Of a stretch of 64,000 nt of DNA, positions 1 to 9,204 are shown one piece after another (position 1 is the stretch's first letter; each line of letters starts with the position of its first letter). The notes under the pieces were generated by a model. The model had not been told where the DNA came from, ran no database searches, and saw nothing but the letters and a program-made list of their open reading frames with translations. Position numbers and translations under genes: made by a program. The DNA is taken from positions 1 to 64,000 of the forward strand of contig PKWU01000075.1 of the NCBI GenBank assembly GCA_003132145.1, given 5' to 3'. Source of the DNA: Granulicella sp. GTDB taxonomy: Bacteria > Acidobacteriota > Terriglobia > Terriglobales > Acidobacteriaceae.

Positions 1-613
1 GGACGAAAATGTTGAAGTGGCCGGTATTGTGTCGGTCGTTGAAGATCGCGATGAAGCGCTCGTCCTGCTCGGCCGTGCTCACCACCTCAAAGCCGTGGAT
101 GGTGCGGTCGTAGGACTCGCCCACCAACTCCGTCCACTCTCCCTTTGGCGCGTTTCCATTCTTGCCATCCATCGCCAGGTCCAGCAGATGCTTTCTGCGA
201 TAGGCATCGCGCAATGCGGCCACCTGGGCCTGGTCCACCGACTGCGGCACCTGGCTCACGTCCTCCACCGCGTAGAGATAGGGAATCAGCGGGATCGCAA
301 CCCAGTCCAATCCACCGATCTTGTGGTAGCGGCTGATGACCACGCCGGACTCGCCCGGCCGGCAGGCGCGCAACTCGGTCGGCGACGCCGCGCACACGTG
401 GTTCAGATACACCGCCGAGTGGCCGGTCGGATTCATGGCCCCGAAGTGGCCGTAGGGCTCTTCCATCAGCAGCGCCACGGAGGCATGGGCGCAGATGACC
501 TGAACCAGGAACCACAGCAGCAGCACACCTGCCAGCAGCAGCACGCCCGACAGGTGACCCAAACCTTGGTTCAGCTTGTCACTTGCCCGTTGACTCTTCC
601 AGCCCCTGTTCAT
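1..613 (-). CDS. hypothetical membrane-anchored/secreted protein, 3' end off the left edge
   Basis: Manual reverse-strand translation MNRGWKSQRASDKLNQGLGHLSGVLLLAGVLLLWFLVQVICAHASVALLMEEPYGHFGAMNPTGHSAVYLNHVCAASPTEL... runs open from ATG at 613 to the window edge. It is not in the ORF track because no stop is in the window. Confidence 0.75.
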   Translation of the reverse strand, partial: MNRGWKSQRASDKLNQGLGHLSGVLLLAGVLLLWFLVQVICAHASVALLMEEPYGHFGAMNPTGHSAVYLNHVCAASPTELRACRPGESGVVISRYHKIGGLDWVAIPLIPYLYAVEDVSQVPQSVDQAQVAALRDAYRRKHLLDLAMDGKNGNAPKGEWTELVGESYDRTIHGFEVVSTAEQDERFIAIFNDRHNTGHFNIFV

Positions 614-792
614 GCCAATCCCATCCTCACCGCTGTTCGGCCCGTTCGACACTCATCGCGACAGACGATAGTTCCGCGGAACAACTCATCGCTTGCACAC
701 AGCTCTCTAGTTGGATGCATTTTTTGCCCACCGCGGCGGTGGGTGAAGACGCGCGGTACTACAGACGACGGTCCGAGGACTAAAACTACGAT

Positions 793-1947
793 TCAAAATG
801 GAACTGCGGGCGTGGAAGTAATCGCCGCAGGGGCCGGTTTGTCAGCCGGTATCACGGTCCCTGCCGGGAAGACGAGAAGCTGGACCGAACCCCAATCTGC
901 GTCCAGGTTCGCGCCCGCCTGCTTGCCTAATCCCAATGTTTTAAGCTGGCTGTCGTCAAAACCAAAGTTCTCGACCAGATACTCGCGCACAACCATGGCC
1001 CTGGCTTCGGTGAGCACCAGGTCCTTCTGGGCGTCTCCTTCCATGCCTGCAGAAACAACGATGACCGCAACTCCGAATGGATTCTGCGCCAGATAGTTGC
1101 CGCCGTCATTGAGAGACTTCTGGTTCTTCAGCTTGGCAGTATCGCGGCTATCGAAGAGCTGCTTGGCTGTGTAGGTAAACGTCTTAAGTGGCGTACCCTG
1201 CGGGAGCGCGGCAATCTTATTCGCGGCCAGACCGGCGGAGTCTTCGTATCCGCGCTTCTTGAAGTAGCCGCTCAGAAAGAAGTTGTGTTTCAGGGCCTCC
1301 ATATTCTCCTGGAAGTCCGTAACCCCGGTCTGCGCCTGGAGCATCGTCTCATGCAGGGTGGCGGTGGTCTGTTGCAGATTGCTATAGAGTTGCTTGTCGT
1401 TCACCAGCGCGCCCACGGTTCCCTGCCCCGAGTCGATCTTGGCGCTTACGTCGTTCAGGTGCGCCGTTGCCTGAACCGTGTTCTGGATGGCCAGTTGGCT
1501 GTTGTCGAGAATGCCGCTCGTCTTCTTGAGCAGGTCCGCCATCTGTAGCGGCGGCTCGCTCTGGATCGTCTCGCCATTCCTGACCTCGCCTTGTCCGGCA
1601 GATCCAAACGAAAGTGCCACGAACTGACTCCCCAATACGCCCTCGGTTTCGATGGATGCCACAGAGTCGTGTTTGATAATTTCATGCGTCGAATTGTCGA
1701 GATCCATGACAACCGTGACCTTTTCCCCTGGGTTGTGAGGCAATGCGATGCTTTGCACAGTACCGCTGTGGACGCCGCCCACACGCACGTCGGCCCCCGT
1801 ATCCAGGCCCGCCACATTGTCGAACAGCGCCTTCACCTGGTAGGTCGAGCTGAACAGATACTCCTTGCTTCCAATAATGAAGACACCCGCGGCCAGAATT
1901 GCCAGTGTCATAACGATGAAAGCCCCTAGCCGTGCCACTCTCGACAT
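793..1947 (-). CDS. mlaD: MCE-family (MlaD-like) substrate-binding protein with OmpA-like C-terminal region
   Basis: MSRVARLGAFIVMTLAILAAGVFIIGSKEYLFSSTYQVKALFDNVAGLDTGADVRVGGVHSGTV is a typical TM plus MCE domain; adjacent to MlaF- and MlaE-like genes. Confidence 0.88.
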   Translation of the reverse strand: MSRVARLGAFIVMTLAILAAGVFIIGSKEYLFSSTYQVKALFDNVAGLDTGADVRVGGVHSGTVQSIALPHNPGEKVTVVMDLDNSTHEIIKHDSVASIETEGVLGSQFVALSFGSAGQGEVRNGETIQSEPPLQMADLLKKTSGILDNSQLAIQNTVQATAHLNDVSAKIDSGQGTVGALVNDKQLYSNLQQTTATLHETMLQAQTGVTDFQENMEALKHNFFLSGYFKKRGYEDSAGLAANKIAALPQGTPLKTFTYTAKQLFDSRDTAKLKNQKSLNDGGNYLAQNPFGVAVIVVSAGMEGDAQKDLVLTEARAMVVREYLVENFGFDDSQLKTLGLGKQAGANLDADWGSVQLLVFPAGTVIPADKPAPAAITSTPAVPF

Positions 1948-1955
1948 AAATCCTC

Positions 1956-2744
1956 CTACAACTGATTGAGAAAATCCTTTACAAGCGCGATGTCGCTATG
2001 TTGAAGGGCTTCAAACTTGCCCTCAATGACCACCTTGCCCTGATCCAGCAGCGCCAGGCGGTTGGCAATCGTCTTCGCGCTGTGCAGATCGTGAGTCACC
2101 ACGATGGATGCCATCTTTCGCTCGCGCTGGAGCTTGAGAATCAGATCGTTGATTTCTCCAGAGCTGATTGGATCGAGACCGGCCGTTGGCTCGTCGAGAA
2201 GCAGAATCTCCGGCTCCAGGGCGAGCGCTCGCGCCAGGCCCACGCGCTTCTGCATTCCACCCGAGATGTCGGAGGGCATCTTATCCACGTCGCCTTCCAT
2301 GCCCATCTCGGCCAGCAACTGCATCGCCCGGTCCCCGCGCTCGGACCGGGACATGTCTCTGCGGTGATGTACAAGCGGGAAGGCCACGTTCTCAGCAACG
2401 GTCAGCGAATCGTAGAGCGCCGCATGTTGGAACAGAAAACCCATCTTCTTTCGGATCTCGCCCATCCGGTCCATGGCCAGACCGGAGATGTCCTGGTCAT
2501 GGATGCGAATCGATCCTGAGTCGGGTGTTTCGAGGCCGATGATGAGCCGCAGCAGCACGCTCTTGCCTGTGCCGCTGCGTCCAAGCACGGCCAGAGTCTC
2601 TCCACGGGCCACTTGCAAATTGATGCCATCGAGAACGTTGTTACTTCCAAAAGCTTTCCGCAGATCTTCGACAGCGACAATCGGCGCACCGTTGTCCTTC
2701 TCCGGTTCCGTGTGCTTCATCGCAATGTCAAAGACTGTGGCCAT
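1956..2744 (-). CDS. mlaF: ABC transporter ATP-binding protein (MlaF-like)
   Basis: Walker A GRSGTGKS, signature SGGMQKRVGLARAL, Walker B LLLDEPTAGLDP; ATG at 2744 (the ORF track starts at GTG 2756). Confidence 0.92.
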   Translation of the reverse strand: MATVFDIAMKHTEPEKDNGAPIVAVEDLRKAFGSNNVLDGINLQVARGETLAVLGRSGTGKSVLLRLIIGLETPDSGSIRIHDQDISGLAMDRMGEIRKKMGFLFQHAALYDSLTVAENVAFPLVHHRRDMSRSERGDRAMQLLAEMGMEGDVDKMPSDISGGMQKRVGLARALALEPEILLLDEPTAGLDPISSGEINDLILKLQRERKMASIVVTHDLHSAKTIANRLALLDQGKVVIEGKFEALQHSDIALVKDFLNQL

Positions 2745-2749
2745 ATCCT

Positions 2750-2836
2750 GTCTCACGATCCGTTCGATTCTGTCTCACGATCCATTTGATTCCGTCTCAC
2801 GATCCGTTCGATTCCGTCTCACGATCCGTTCGATCC
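2750..2836. repeat. four tandem copies of a 22-bp unit gtctcacgatccgttcgattcc
   Basis: Copies at 2750-2771, 2772-2793, 2794-2815 and 2816-2836 (last copy 21 bp). Confidence 0.95.
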
Positions 2837-2840
2837 ATAG

Positions 2841-3692
2841 TTAGGGGAAGACCACGAGAATGAACTTCACCAGCACAACGTCGGCCAGGATCACGAACAG
2901 CGAGGCCAGGACAACCGAGTTTGTGGCTGCGCGGCCCACCCCCTCCGCGCCTCCGCGCGTGCGCATTCCCTGGAAGCACGCGATGAGCCCGATGATCAGG
3001 CCATACACCGCGGTCTTGAACGTAGGCGGCAGGAAGTCGCTCAATTTAGCGCCCTTGAAGCCGCTTGCGATGAACTGGTGAAACGAAAGCGGCTCAACCA
3101 TTGCCTGTGCGAACCAGCCCATCAACAATCCGCTTGCATCGGCGGCCAGGGTCAGCAGCGGCAGCATCAGGATGCAGGCCAGAATCCGCGTGGCCGCCAG
3201 AAGCCGGTAAGGGTTGATGGCCGATGCCTCGACGGCGTCGATCTGCTCGGTTACTTTCATCGATGCCAGTTCCGCGCCGATGCCCGCGCCCACGCGCCCA
3301 CTCACAATCAGGCCGGTCATGATCGGGCCCATCACCTGGATCACGGAGTACACAAGAGTGGTCGGAAACATCGATTTGGCGCCGAACCGAGTCAGGCTGT
3401 AGCGCGCTTCCATCGAGATCACAACGCCGATCGCGGCGCCTGCCGCCGCAACCAGCGGCAAAGACCTCGATCCAACCTCGTCGAGCTGTCGAACCAGCTC
3501 GCGCCACTCATACGGCGGCGTCAACCCAGCTTTTAAAACGTTCCAGGAAAAGATGCCGAGCTCGCCGAACCACTCGAAGAACCCGTTCGTCATCCGGCCA
3601 ACAAAATCCAGTGCGGATGGAATGGACACAGTTCGTTGCTCCGGCAATGCCGGATGATTTCCTGCAACGACTGTGGGTCCGCGGTCGCTCAC
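2841..3692 (-). CDS. mlaE: MlaE-family ABC transporter permease
   Basis: MlaE-type permease sequence ...MEARYSLTRFGAKSMFPTTLVYSVIQVMGPIMTGLIVSGRVGAGIGAELASMKVTEQIDAVEASAINPYRLLAATRI. Confidence 0.92.
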   Translation of the reverse strand: MSDRGPTVVAGNHPALPEQRTVSIPSALDFVGRMTNGFFEWFGELGIFSWNVLKAGLTPPYEWRELVRQLDEVGSRSLPLVAAAGAAIGVVISMEARYSLTRFGAKSMFPTTLVYSVIQVMGPIMTGLIVSGRVGAGIGAELASMKVTEQIDAVEASAINPYRLLAATRILACILMLPLLTLAADASGLLMGWFAQAMVEPLSFHQFIASGFKGAKLSDFLPPTFKTAVYGLIIGLIACFQGMRTRGGAEGVGRAATNSVVLASLFVILADVVLVKFILVVFP

Positions 3693-3929
3693 TTGTTTGC
3701 GCCTTCAATGGGGGAGCCGTGCGCATTGTTGCTGCGCGGCAGAGTTGCCAGATCGGTCGCAACCGGAACCAGAAGAAACGCCCGGCGAATCTCTATGGAT
3801 GGCTTCATCATTCCCCCTCCCTAAATCGGCGTCGACACTCTCAGACACTTCTGATTTCGCCCACGATATGCAGGCGTTTGGCTACGCTATAGAAAGATTG
3901 TCAGAATCGGGGCGTCCAGGGATGGTCAT

Positions 3930-3949
3930 AATTGCACAGAAATGCAATT
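3930..3949. promoter_or_regulatory. inverted repeat aattgca-N6-tgcaatt, candidate Crp/Fnr-type operator
   Basis: Perfect 7-bp arms, 6-bp spacer, about 200 bp upstream of a Crp/Fnr-family gene. Confidence 0.45.
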
Positions 3950-4152
3950 CGTCTGTTCTTCATCGGCGGTACCGGGCAATCCAAACGAGATCCGCCCCCA
4001 TCGGCGTGGATTCGCCAGAGGCCTATGTCTAAAAGAGAACAGACTGGGCGCTCATGAGTGGAGAGAATGAGACTCTTGCTGCATTCACGGCTGAGCGAGG
4101 AGCCCATCATGCCTGACGTTCACGCTTTCCTTTCATCACCACGCATTGCCTG

Positions 4153-4923
4153 TTGCCCAACGGCATTGATCCAGCACGCCGGGCAAACCGTGCAGAAGGG
4201 GGAGATATTTTGAAAAACCGAGACGCCCAAGATCCATTCGACCCCGCCGTCTTTCTCGCAAACGCGGGGCTTGGCCGGAAGATCGTTCAATTGGAGCCCG
4301 AAGAACTCTTTTTCTCGCAGGGGGATTCGGCCGACACGGTCTTCTATCTACAGACAGGAAAGGCAAAGCTCACGGTCATCTCGCAGAACGGCAAGGAGGC
4401 CACAATCACGCATCTCTCGGCCGGCGACTTTGTCGGAGAAGAGTCGCTGGCATCCATTCCTGGACTGCGCCTGGCGACGGCCTCCGCCGTCAACACGTGC
4501 GTTGCGCTCAAGATCACACGGAAAGAGATGACCCGCGTGATGCATGACGAAACTGAGTTCGCCGACCTCTTTTTCAAATTTCTGCTGGCCCACAGTATGC
4601 GAACCCAGGCCGATCTGGTCGATCAGCTCTTCGATTCCAGCGAAAAGCGCCTGGCGCGGATTCTCCTTTTGATGGCCGAGTTTAGCAAGCCGGGAGAACG
4701 GGACACCTTCATCCCCCCCATCTCGCAGGAAGCGCTGGCGGAGATGATCGGCACCACGCGGTCCCGCGTCACCTTTTTTATGAATCGCTTTCAAAAGCTC
4801 GGGTTTATCAGTTACAACGGCCGCATCCAGGTGAATAAGTCTTTGCTCAACGTGGTTCTTCTCGACCAACTGCCGGAGCAGAACTCGCGGAAGCCGCCGA
4901 CGCTAGTCGTCAGGGAACCTTAA
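4153..4923 (+). CDS. Crp/Fnr-family transcriptional regulator (start may be TTG at 4210)
   Basis: cNMP-binding fold (VFYLQTGKAKLTVISQNGKEATITHLSAGDFVGEESL) and HTH (ISQEALAEMIGTTRSRVTFFMNRFQKLGFI). Confidence 0.9.
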   Translation: MPNGIDPARRANRAEGGDILKNRDAQDPFDPAVFLANAGLGRKIVQLEPEELFFSQGDSADTVFYLQTGKAKLTVISQNGKEATITHLSAGDFVGEESLASIPGLRLATASAVNTCVALKITRKEMTRVMHDETEFADLFFKFLLAHSMRTQADLVDQLFDSSEKRLARILLLMAEFSKPGERDTFIPPISQEALAEMIGTTRSRVTFFMNRFQKLGFISYNGRIQVNKSLLNVVLLDQLPEQNSRKPPTLVVREP

Positions 4924-5068
4924 ACATAACTGCCAGTTGGAGAACGCAGGGGATCCGTAGAATGAAGCGGCACCTGCTGCACGTGCTGCCGCGGCTGTCT
5001 CGCTGGACGGCGCAATCAAGTCCCACATGGCGGAGGTCACCCTCCATGCTGTCCCATGAGATGTCGCG

Positions 5069-5659
5069 TTACAAGTGCAACGACTTCACGATCAGCTCAG
5101 CACAGGCATCCAGTCCCAGCGTGCTATTGACGCAAAGGTGATAGAGCCGGCAATCCAGCCAATTGCTGCCAAAATAGTGTTGCGTATAGTTCGCGCGATC
5201 GGAGTCCATGCGCTGCAACAGTGCCCGCAGGTCATGCTCGCGCGGATGACGAAGCTTCACTCGCTCCATTCTTTCCGCCAGCGGTGCATACACCAGCGCG
5301 TGAAATGCATTTGCATGGCGCCGCAATACGCACTGCGAACCGCGCCCTATGACGACACAGTTGCCAACTCTGGCGGCCTCATGAATCACTCGCGCAGTGG
5401 CTTCTTGCACTTTGTCGTAATCCAAGGACGAAACAGGCACTGTCAAAGACATCTCGAAGCCTTGCAGCGCGTTCTTCCACCAGGAACGCGACTTTTCGTC
5501 GGCGGCCTCGATCCAATCACACCGCACCCTCCCCGCCACGGCGGCACGCTCAATAATCTGCTTGTCCAGGAACTCCCAGCCCAGAAGCTCTGCTATCTTG
5601 CGCCCAATGTCGGCGCCCCCGCTGCCATACTCTCTTGCAATCGTCAAAACGTTGAACAT
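5069..5659 (-). CDS. cytidylate kinase-like family protein
   Basis: MFNVLTIAREYGSGGADIGRKIAELLGWEFLDKQIIERAA matches the cytidylate kinase-like family. Confidence 0.85.
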   Translation of the reverse strand: MFNVLTIAREYGSGGADIGRKIAELLGWEFLDKQIIERAAVAGRVRCDWIEAADEKSRSWWKNALQGFEMSLTVPVSSLDYDKVQEATARVIHEAARVGNCVVIGRGSQCVLRRHANAFHALVYAPLAERMERVKLRHPREHDLRALLQRMDSDRANYTQHYFGSNWLDCRLYHLCVNSTLGLDACAELIVKSLHL

Positions 5660-5705
5660 GCCGCCATCCTTTCCCGCATTTAGAGAATACTGCCGTATGC
5701 ACCCC

Positions 5706-7313
5706 TCACTCGCTGTTTATCCTCAGAGTATCGTGCGCGTGCTTTCGCGCGCCATGAAACAACAAGGCAAGCGGTATGCAGAGCAGCGCGAAATACCCCA
5801 GCCATCGAAAATTATCGGTATAGGCGAGCAGAGATGCCTGCCGCTGCATGCTCTCGTAGAGCGCCCCAAGGGCCTTCTGATGGGCGGTGTAGGTGTCCGC
5901 TCCGCCCAGGGATAATTTCGCCTGCATACCATGAAGCATAGCAACTACGCCGGAATTTCCCACCGTGATGTTGGCCGCCAGAAAGTTCTGATGGGTCTGC
6001 GAGCCACGCACCAGCATGGTCGTGACACTGGAGATGCCGATGCTTCCCCCAAGGTTTCGCATCAGGTTGTATATGCCGGACGCATTGCCGATCTCCTGTT
6101 TGCGCAGCCTGCCCATGGCCATGGTGGTCAAGGGAACAAAGATAAGGCCGCCGGAAAAGCCGTTGAGTATATTGGGGATGATGATCGACACCATGGAGAC
6201 GCCAAGGTTGATGTGACTCAACATAATGGTGGAGTAGCCGAGAATGGCGAAACCGGCTGCAACCATCAGGCGCCCGTCGACATATTTGACCAGTATCCCT
6301 GCCACGATCATGGAAGCCAGCGAGCCGATGCCGCGTGGACTGACGGCCAGGCCGCTGTCCAGCGCGGGATACCCCATCAGGGTCTGTAGAAACAACGGTA
6401 AAAGGGCCGTGGTGCCATAGAGCACAAAGCCGTAGATGCCAGTGATCAGCGTTCCTACACAGAAGTCGCGGTTGCCGAGCACACGCAGTTGCACAATCGG
6501 CTCGCGGTCCGTGAATTCGCGGAAAATAAATCCTAAAAATGCGATTACGGAAATGGCAGCGATCCAGCGAATCCAGGTCGCGGCAAACCAGTCGGCCTCC
6601 TGTCCCTTGTCCAGCAGCAACTGCAATGAGCCCAGCCATAGGGCCATCAACCCGAAGCCGAGATAGTCGATCGCGCCACGAAATGCCTGCCTGATGTAGG
6701 GAGGGTCTTCGATGTACAGGTTGACCATGATCAGGGCCAGCAAACCCACCGGGAGATTGATGTAAAAAATCCAGCGCCAGGAATAGCTGTCGGTGATCCA
6801 TCCTCCCAGAGTCGGGCCGATCATCGGGGCGACCACGATTCCCGCGCCGTAGACCGCCATCGCTGTTCCATGCCGGCGCGGCGGAAAACTCTCCAGCAAA
6901 ATGGACTGTGCCAGGGGCTGCATGCCTCCTCCTCCGAAGCCTTGCAGGACCCGCGCCATGATCAGCATCGGCAGGTTGATGGCAATCCCGCATAGCAGCG
7001 AAGCTGTGGTAAACACCACGATCGAAATCATGAACAGACGTTTGCGTCCAATGCGCCGCGTGATCCATCCGGCGGCGGGAAGCATGATTGCGTTGGAGAC
7101 GAGGTAGCTGGTCAGAACCCACGTCGATTCATCCGTGGAAGCTGAGAGGTTTCCCGCGATATGCGGCAGGGCCACGTTGGCAACCGAGGAATCGAGCACC
7201 ACCATGAAGGTGGCAATCATCACCGAAACCGCGATCATCCACGGGTTCGCCGCAGGACTCCACTCAGCCTGTTCACCCTCCGTGCTTGTTGGGACATCAA
7301 CGTGCGTGCTCAT
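5706..7313 (-). CDS. DHA2-family (EmrB/QacA-type) MFS transporter
   Basis: VVLDSSVANVALPHIAGNLSASTDESTWVLTSYLVSNAIMLPAAGWITRRIGRKRLF is characteristic of the family. Confidence 0.93.
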   Translation of the reverse strand: MSTHVDVPTSTEGEQAEWSPAANPWMIAVSVMIATFMVVLDSSVANVALPHIAGNLSASTDESTWVLTSYLVSNAIMLPAAGWITRRIGRKRLFMISIVVFTTASLLCGIAINLPMLIMARVLQGFGGGGMQPLAQSILLESFPPRRHGTAMAVYGAGIVVAPMIGPTLGGWITDSYSWRWIFYINLPVGLLALIMVNLYIEDPPYIRQAFRGAIDYLGFGLMALWLGSLQLLLDKGQEADWFAATWIRWIAAISVIAFLGFIFREFTDREPIVQLRVLGNRDFCVGTLITGIYGFVLYGTTALLPLFLQTLMGYPALDSGLAVSPRGIGSLASMIVAGILVKYVDGRLMVAAGFAILGYSTIMLSHINLGVSMVSIIIPNILNGFSGGLIFVPLTTMAMGRLRKQEIGNASGIYNLMRNLGGSIGISSVTTMLVRGSQTHQNFLAANITVGNSGVVAMLHGMQAKLSLGGADTYTAHQKALGALYESMQRQASLLAYTDNFRWLGYFALLCIPLALLFHGARKHAHDTLRINSE

Positions 7314-7430
7314 GCGACCTTCCCCAACATTGTTTCACGGGGAGAGCGCCGGCAGTCATGAAGAGCATCACGGTTGCAGGAATGGAAGAGTTGGGAGGGC
7401 ATTCATGCCTGTTCTGCTTCACGCGGCGGC

Positions 7431-7545
7431 TAGAGCGGTTTCACCGCAACTGTTATCGCGCGAGAATTATTAAAGTGGTTTTTCTTGAGGAAAAACCACG
7501 CAAACGTTCTTCGCTCCTGTAAAGTCCTACGGTGAAACCGCTCTA
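7431..7545. mobile_element. MITE-like element: 16-bp perfect terminal inverted repeats plus internal hairpin
   Basis: tagagcggtttcaccg (7431-7446) is the exact reverse complement of cggtgaaaccgctcta (7530-7545); internal stem gtggtttttc/gaaaaaccac at 7475-7484 and 7490-7499. Confidence 0.65.
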
Positions 7546-7560
7546 TCGCCGTTCATCTCC

Positions 7561-7683
7561 AGGAGGTGGACGGGGGACAACGCGGTCGAGGCGGTGAAGC
7601 AGTACAAGTTCAAGCCGGCGATGGAGAATGGCAAGCCGGTCGACGCGTGTATGAGCGTCGAGGTCAACTTCAAGATCTTCTAG
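7561..7683 (+). pseudogene. 5'-truncated TonB C-terminal domain fragment
   Basis: Frame ending at TAG 7683 reads ...DNAVEAVKQYKFKPAMENGKPVDACMSVEVNFKIF*, matching the energy-transducer TonB C-terminus; no upstream gene body. Confidence 0.75.
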
Positions 7684-9098
7684 GGTTGCGGCTGGGTTTG
7701 CGGCTGGGGCTTGGTTTGGAGCAGGGGCTGTGACTGGGTTTGTGGTTGGGGCTGCGGCTTGGTTTGGGGCAGGGGTGCGGGTGCGGGAGCGGCGTCTTTG
7801 GCGGGTTCGGGGAGGAAGGCGGTGTCTGGGTATGCGGCGTTGGTGGAGATGTTGATGAGTATGGGGAGCTCGGCCTGCATGCGGGCGAACATTTTTGGGT
7901 TGCGCTGGAGGTAGATCGCCTTCTCCGGGTCGTTGAAGTAGGCGAGCAGGTCTCGTTTGAGGCCGAAGGGGATGGGCGTGGCGGGTTTGAGCGCGATCTC
8001 GTGCAGCAGGTTCGCGTATGTCTCGTCGCAGAGGCGGTAGGAGCCGGGGTGGATGATGTCGCCGGTGTCGAGGTCCTTGTTGGGGATGTTGGCGGCGGTG
8101 GTGGCGTGGGCCAGCGTCTGGCGGAGGACATCGACGGTGTGGACGAGGGAGTTGACGTAGTCCTGTTCGGTGGCTAGGGTGGGGCCGCGTAGCGAGAGGA
8201 CGGAGAGTGTGCCTACCTTGGGCAGGATGAAGATGAAGCCGGCGAGCAGGTGGGTTCCGGGGCCAGCGTGGCGGCGATAACTGTCCCAGTGGTCTTGAGA
8301 CGAGAGGGTCGCGATCTGCTGGTTGAGGCTGTCCAGCGCGGGGCTGGGCGCGTCGGGCGGCATGCGATTGCGGTAGAGCAGCGTTTCGGCGTAGGCCACG
8401 CGCGGCAGCAGGGTGCGGACAGAGTATCGGTAGCCCTGGAGCGTGGGGCGCTGGTGGCCGAGGACGACCGCTATGTCGAGGCCGTAAGTATCGTAAAAGG
8501 CGCGGGTGAGCAGCGGAACGGGGATGGCGAAGCCGATGTGGTTGAGGTAACCCTCGGGAGCGAGGCGGTGCTTGGCGATCTCGTTGACGTCGAAGGCAAA
8601 CTCGGCGCGGACGTGCTGATGTGTGCCCTCGGCGTAGTTGACGTTGGGGCCGTACTTGGCGGCCAGCGCGGGGAACTCGGTGCCGACTGCCAGGTTGATG
8701 GATTCGGCGTGGCCGATGGTGTCGCCGAGGTAGTGGGAGAGCGCGCCGATGGCGAAGGCAACGTCGTCGGGGGATTTGGCGTCGCGGAAGAGGGCGCGGA
8801 TAAAGTCTCCGGTGCGGACGTAATGCAACAGATCGGAGAAGAGCGGCTTGCCCATGGGATAGTAGCCGAGGTCCTGGATGACGCATCCGCCGTAGGCGTA
8901 GGCGCGGGCCTCACGCAACTGGGCAGGAGTGAGGTTGGGATAACGGCGGAGAAGCAGCGGCTGGATGGAGTCGGCCCAGGTGAGGTCGATGATCTGCTCG
9001 TGGGTGAGGACAGAGTAGGCGTGGGTGGGCTGCGGGACCGCGAGGAGAAGAAACAGGAGAGCGGCCAGCAAGAGGCGGAACGAACGGAACGAGCGCAT
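7680..9098 (-). CDS. zinc-dependent phospholipase C-like secreted protein with PQ-rich tail
   Basis: Signal peptide MRSFRSFRLLLAALLFLLLAVPQPTHAYSVLTHEQIIDLTW; YAYGGCVIQDLGYYP, GALSHYLGDTIGHAESIN; tail PQTKPQPQPQTQSQPLLQTKPQPQTQPQP. The longer ORF start at 9509 is unlikely. Confidence 0.75.
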   Translation of the reverse strand: MRSFRSFRLLLAALLFLLLAVPQPTHAYSVLTHEQIIDLTWADSIQPLLLRRYPNLTPAQLREARAYAYGGCVIQDLGYYPMGKPLFSDLLHYVRTGDFIRALFRDAKSPDDVAFAIGALSHYLGDTIGHAESINLAVGTEFPALAAKYGPNVNYAEGTHQHVRAEFAFDVNEIAKHRLAPEGYLNHIGFAIPVPLLTRAFYDTYGLDIAVVLGHQRPTLQGYRYSVRTLLPRVAYAETLLYRNRMPPDAPSPALDSLNQQIATLSSQDHWDSYRRHAGPGTHLLAGFIFILPKVGTLSVLSLRGPTLATEQDYVNSLVHTVDVLRQTLAHATTAANIPNKDLDTGDIIHPGSYRLCDETYANLLHEIALKPATPIPFGLKRDLLAYFNDPEKAIYLQRNPKMFARMQAELPILINISTNAAYPDTAFLPEPAKDAAPAPAPLPQTKPQPQPQTQSQPLLQTKPQPQTQPQP

Positions 9099-9204
9099 AT
9101 GTTGGGTTGGATGCGTTTTTATCGTGATACGTCTGTGCGGAAGGATCTGGCGAGGCTCGCAGTTAGCAACCGCGGTCACTCCCCACCCGGAGCTGCACCG
9201 GATT

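Noticed and set aside
7680-7780. PQ-rich tail of the phospholipase-like protein as a functional domain
   Set aside because: Simple codon-repeat low complexity; no evidence beyond composition.
7543-8886. Long minus-strand ORF rich in Arg/Pro/His (447 aa) and similar shadow ORFs throughout (e.g. 9521..10456, 35899..37179, 40452..42338, 58168..60015)
   Set aside because: These overlap well-supported genes in another frame, have low-complexity R/P/H or V/D composition and no recognisable motifs; typical high-GC frame shadows.
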